Shown here piece after piece: positions 59,997 through 64,000 of a DNA stretch of 64,000 nt. Position 1 is the stretch's first letter. Each line of letters opens with the position of its first letter. Location: assembly GCF_023159225.1 (NCBI RefSeq), contig NC_063172.1, positions 45,823,832 to 45,887,831 of the forward strand. The letters run 5' to 3'. The notes below the pieces were generated by a model that saw nothing but the letters and a program-made list of their open reading frames with translations, was not told where the DNA came from and searched no databases. A program made the translations under genes and the position numbers. This DNA comes from Perognathus longimembris pacificus (taxonomy: Eukaryota > Chordata > Mammalia > Rodentia > Heteromyidae).

Positions 59997-61960
59997 AGAC
60001 CCAAAGCAGCCCTTATCAAGTACTGTTGTGTAAATCTTAGAAGTTCACAATTAAATACACAATTATATACCGATACCTTGTATACCTGTCTACAAAATTA
60101 GATTTGGTGTTCCTAAAGAATACAATTTCAATATAACAACCAATCCTGAGCCCTGTATTCAGTAGTTACTTATTTACTGTCACAACTCTATGAGCAATTC
60201 TTGTTCTTATATTAAGTTCCTTTTGGACTGGCTTTCTCTATGAACCCCTTTGTTTCACTCGAATTAAGCGGGGAAACCCTCTATCTAATAAACAGGGGTC
60301 AATGGGATCTGGAGGACCTAATAGTAAGTCAGGAGGGTAAGTTAGAGGTAATAAACTAGAGTAAAATGTATGGGGGGGTGATGATTTTGGTTTAGTTTCA
60401 GTGATTTGGAAATGTGGAGGAGAGTAGAATCGGTAGAAACAACAAGGTAAAAATGATAGACAGTGGAGAGTTAGCCGTAAAGAGTGGAGATGTTATTCAT
60501 AGGAAGTAATTTTTAAAGAAAGAGAATACATAGAGACAACTAAAGAGAGAATACTGGAACACAGATGCACATAACCGAGAAGAGTTATTTAAAAAAGAGT
60601 AATAAAAAGGAAATACAAAAAGAACAGAGAAAGGAAAAAGAAAAAAAATGGTCAACTACAACGACTACAAAAAAACAAAAACAAAAACAAAAAAACAAAA
60701 AACACCAACAGATGAAAATGGGAAACAAAAACAAACCAATTATGTTTTCAGAAATGAAAATATGAGAAAAAAATAAAAATAAAAATGAAAGCTTAAAAAA
60801 CTTTAGAGACAAAACAAAATTAAAAAAAAAAGTGTTCCTTGTTTGGATGGGCTTTCTACGGTCTCTGGTTTCCTTGTGATGATCTGCATTCTATTCTGCC
60901 ACTTGGCTGGTTTGACGTGCCTTCAGTTTGCAGGGGTGGGTCTGTTCTGACTCTCCTTCCCTGTGGTTCCCACAGCTTGCAGGTAGGTCTTTCGCATCCT
61001 CTGTAGGTGGGGACCCTAGCGGTCTTGGGAACTGTGGCACCTCCCATCTGCTGTGGGGCCGCTGTCTTTAACGCCTGGCTTTGAATAGGTTGTAGACTCA
61101 GTAGGGCAGGACAATTCTGGCCTGTCTTACCGGTCTGAGTCACTTGCCTTGGGGCAGTTCCACTCTCTTGGGTTTGGGCGGCCTTCTGGCCAGAGCTGGG
61201 TATGGAATTCAGCTCTGTTTCAGGCTGGGAAATGGGCTTCTAAATGGGACCGATCATCTGTCTTGGGAGGTTTGTTCTCCCGTTCGGCAGTTCCGTGCCA
61301 CCAATAGCTGCTCGCTGCTTTCGCTTTTTAATTTAGGAATTCCGGTGGGCAGGGCGGGCACCACTAGCTGGGCGGAGGCCCAGGACATGCCTCCTACCTG
61401 GGCAGGGGGGGCGTTATCCTGGGCGAAGCTGGCTTTCGCTAATTGGTCCCTCTTGCCCTTCTCAAAGATGGCCGCTTTGTCCTTGCTTTCCCCAGGTGGG
61501 CTTTAGCTCCTGTCTGGTCTGACCCTTTGCCAGTGTCAAAGATGGTGCTTTGCTCTGGCGGTTGCGGAAGGAGCTGCTTGTGGGCACCAGTGAGAATGTC
61601 TTTCATGGGAGTACTCACACTGTCTCTGCAATTTCAGCCCGTCCGTGCTCAGCCTGCGATCTGTATGTTCGCTGCCATCTGGAGAATTTGTCCCTGGTCT
61701 CCATTGAGCTGTGTGGGGTGCGTGGCGTGGTGCTGGCGCCTGCACTGCTGTGGCGTTGGGACTCCACCCAGAGCTCGAATCTGTGTTTCAGACCAGCTAT
61801 GTTGATTTTTTTCTTCCTGGCTGAAATCCCTGTACTGTTAGAACTTACTTGAGCTGTCTATCTAGCTGTAAAAGTTTCTCTGGGTTGGGAAAACTGCGCT
61901 GTTGGAGGGAGCTCAGCTAAGGCACTGTTGCTCCTCTGGCATCTTCCTTGCTTCTCCATA
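59997..61960 (-). promoter_or_regulatory. L1 5'UTR / internal promoter
   Basis: Between the ORF1 start and the outer repeat: an AT-rich half (59997-60850, with an A-rich plus-strand run at 60585-60840) and a GC- and CpG-rich distal half (60850-61950). L1 5'UTRs carry an internal pol II promoter with CpG-rich start, and the order fits. Reading frames of 100-120 codons here are by-products of GC content. Confidence 0.7.
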
Positions 61961-61973
61961 ACCGTTAATTTAT

Positions 61974-63250
61974 GTGTGAACATAAATTAGCAGGGATTTC
62001 CATATACCTGACCATTTTCTTCTAGGTGTGACTATGAGGATGTCTCTGCTTTGTGTGTCTTGTTTTTCTTGTTTGAGATAAAAAAAATCTTACTGTGAAT
62101 CAAAAGATTAGTCAGAGCACCTAACCTGCTGTCTCAGTTTCCTGATTTCTTGTACCACCACACCTGGCTATTGAGAATGCTTCTGAGCCTAACATTTGAA
62201 ATGGCAGGATGGATAAATATCACTCTGCCAATCCATCAAGGGCTCAAGCAAAACAAATGTAGGGAGGAAAGGAAATTTTGTTCTCTCTTTTTGAACTGGC
62301 TTATCTATCTCTTTCTGCTTTTGAACACTGGCATCATTGGTTCTTAGGACGAGATAGACAGATACCTTCTGGATATCCTCTTTGGGATTCTTGGTTCTTA
62401 AATTTATAATCTCAAACTGAACGATATTACAGTCTCTTCTGTCTTTTCAGACAGTAGATACAAGATCATCAGTTATCTAAGACTTTACTATGTATAGCCC
62501 AATTACTAATATATATATATTACATACATAAAATAAGTTTATATTGATACATATGTGTGTCTTTATGTGTTTGTACATATGTATGTGCATGCACATATAT
62601 ACATATTACTGTTTCTATTTCTATGTATAACCTTGACTACTCCAACAAAGTAAAATCAAGATAAAATGTCACTGGAATGGAAAAAAATCATCTCATCTCT
62701 TTATATGAAATGACTAGAATTATAATGGCATGGCATTTAAATATTTGAACATGACATTGCATTAGATATAGGAATAATCTTGTCCTGCTAGAAGGATATT
62801 ATAGGGAACCAAGGGGATATCTTTTATCCTTAGTGATGGCTCCTAAGCTTCTGTGATAGGTGCTGGTCTCAGCCTGGAAGCCTAGAAGCATTTTGTCAGG
62901 GTAGAAACCATTTCCTTTTTGGTAACTCCCATTGGTGAAAGGAGCCTTTGATACTTTTGCTATGGAAGAGGGAAATTTAACCTCTGCTCTTCCCCAGGAT
63001 AAGTGTTAAAGATAATGATCTATCTCGAGCAGTGTTACAAATGAGGGCAACATATGCCCACAGCAAGCCATGATTTGCACTGTGGTTTTCCTGGAAGACT
63101 ACTGGAGGCCAAGTCTCAAAAGGAGATTCCTCTAACATTAAATAAGAAATCATACAATTTCCATATTTAAGATCTGTCTCTGATCAGAGAAGAAAAAGTC
63201 ATCCAAACTGTCCTTATTAAAACAGCATTTAATTTTATTCATTTTTAAAA
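61974..63250. other. Unannotated AT-rich sequence
   Basis: Short B1-like scrap at about 62135-62170 ('gtaccaccacacctggct' on plus), too small to call with confidence, and a TA run near 62508-62520. Otherwise nothing. Confidence 0.35.
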
Positions 63251-63300
63251 AATGGATAAATGCCATGGAGGCATTATATGTATATATATGCCCTAGTGAC

Positions 63301-63301
<1 letters not shown>

Positions 63302-63346
<45 letters not shown>

Positions 63347-63352
63347 ATATAT
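63302..63352. repeat. (TA)n microsatellite
   Basis: About 50 bases of nearly uninterrupted TA. Expected to be length-polymorphic. Confidence 0.95.
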
Positions 63353-63354
63353 GA

Positions 63355-64000
63355 ATGCAGGCAGATGATAACTAATAAAGCAGTGCATTTATGTAAAAAG
63401 AAACAAGACACATACATAATGAGACTTTCATCACAAGAGAGGCCTTATTTTACAGAAGATATTTACTGGATCTTTTAGTTTTTAAATGTTATTAAGATAA
63501 ATGAAAGAAAAGTAAACAGAATTTTGGGAACCAGTAGGTAGAAATTAAATTTTGGCAATATCAGGCATCCTTGGAGAGGCAGTTTTTCTTCACATGAGAA
63601 AAATTGAATAGCCAAATAGATGAGTAATTAAGAAAATTTAAACTCTATTGAGATATATGTAAAATAAGATTAAGAAATAGATTATGATATGTAACACAGA
63701 GCAGAAAAATATATATGAAACTTAATGCAACATGTCTGAATAATTTTTTATGTACTTTGTGGTAATGAATTCACATATTACAAGACTTCATTTATTCTAG
63801 TACTTTGATTTTTCTGGGTTTTAAGTTTTTAGATGTTTATTAGTCCTTCCACTGCACAGTCGTCTTACCACTATCTGTCTCATTCCCCAAATTGCCTGTT
63901 CTCTTTTTGTGATTCCATGGTATGTTGAGTTTACTGAGATACAATATCATACTGTCTTGGTTGCTATCCTATGACACCATAGGGTAAACAGAGAAATGAA
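63355..64000. other. Unannotated AT-rich sequence
   Basis: Nothing recognised up to the end of the window. Confidence 0.35.

Larger units (their letters stand above)
57477..61963 (-). mobile_element. L1 with intact 5' end but lacking reverse transcriptase
   Basis: A minus-strand L1 in the order 5'UTR, ORF1, ORF2 endonuclease, 3'UTR. ORF2 stops at about 57625, just after the KINQ/DRQTPG-type segment that precedes the RT domain, and is followed directly by the G-rich 3'UTR tract and tail. The repeat gttaatttat lies at both edges (57467-57476 and 61964-61973). A candidate TSD around the whole unit suggests it either inserted in this form or was deleted internally afterwards. About 2.5-3 kb of RT and C-terminal sequence is missing. 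Confidence 0.85.

Noticed and set aside
61144..61852. Plus-strand frames of 100-120 codons in a GC-rich stretch
   Set aside because: They lie inside the L1 5'UTR, antisense to the element, overlap one another, and have no recognisable domain.

Overview
This is a gene-poor stretch of mammalian nuclear DNA. It is AT-rich, built almost entirely from interspersed repeats and processed retrocopies, and has no intact multi-exon protein gene that I can support. The short interspersed elements point to a rodent. There are several dimeric ID-type (tRNA-derived) SINEs, older B1-plus-ID composites, and a B1/Alu-like monomer. This combination resembles what I recall of Geomyoidea (kangaroo rats, pocket mice, pocket gophers; families called IDL-Geo and Geo). 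The rodent call is fairly secure; the superfamily call is inference.

Layout. 0-1.2 kb: a small GC- and CpG-rich patch with E-boxes and a strong minus-strand splice donor, possibly the first exon and promoter of a gene running off the left edge. 1.2-19.3 kb: AT-rich unique DNA with microsatellites, SINEs and several 5'-truncated L1 3' ends, many with clean target-site duplications (TSDs). 19.3-23.3 kb: the 5' LTR, tRNA-Pro primer-binding site, leader and gag start of an old gammaretrovirus-like element; a GABARAPL2 processed retrocopy has landed inside the U3 of that LTR. 24.8-26.3 kb: a minus-strand COX18 retrocopy carrying a 140-bp insert at what is probably the exon 1/2 junction. 27-29 kb and 36.7-40.3 kb: degraded internal sequence related to endogenous retroviruses (ERVs). 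29.5-36.7 kb: a complete but env-less and inactivated ERV1 provirus on the minus strand, with two LTRs, PBS, polypurine tract and a 4-bp TSD. 40.3-40.6 kb: a separate short LTR. 40.7-43.4 kb: a 5'-truncated plus-strand L1 (ORF2 RT to 3' end) split by a SINE. 45.3-46.1 kb: an inverted L1 ORF2 fragment. 52-55 kb: an ancient minus-strand L1. 57.5-62.0 kb: a minus-strand L1 with 5'UTR, ORF1, the ORF2 endonuclease and a 3' tail, but no reverse transcriptase. The rest is AT-rich DNA without recognisable content.

Nothing here forms an operon or pathway. The logic is retrotransposition: L1 machinery (known to mobilise SINEs and mRNAs) probably made the SINE copies and both gene retrocopies, and retroviral integration made the LTR elements. 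The nesting gives relative ages: LTR before GABARAPL2 copy, and plus-strand L1 before its SINE. The most unusual items are the RT-less L1 bounded by a candidate TSD, the COX18 copy that may have captured an alternative exon, the retrocopy inside an LTR, the unequal LTR repeat numbers of the provirus, and a near-perfect 30-bp-arm hairpin at 57.1 kb.
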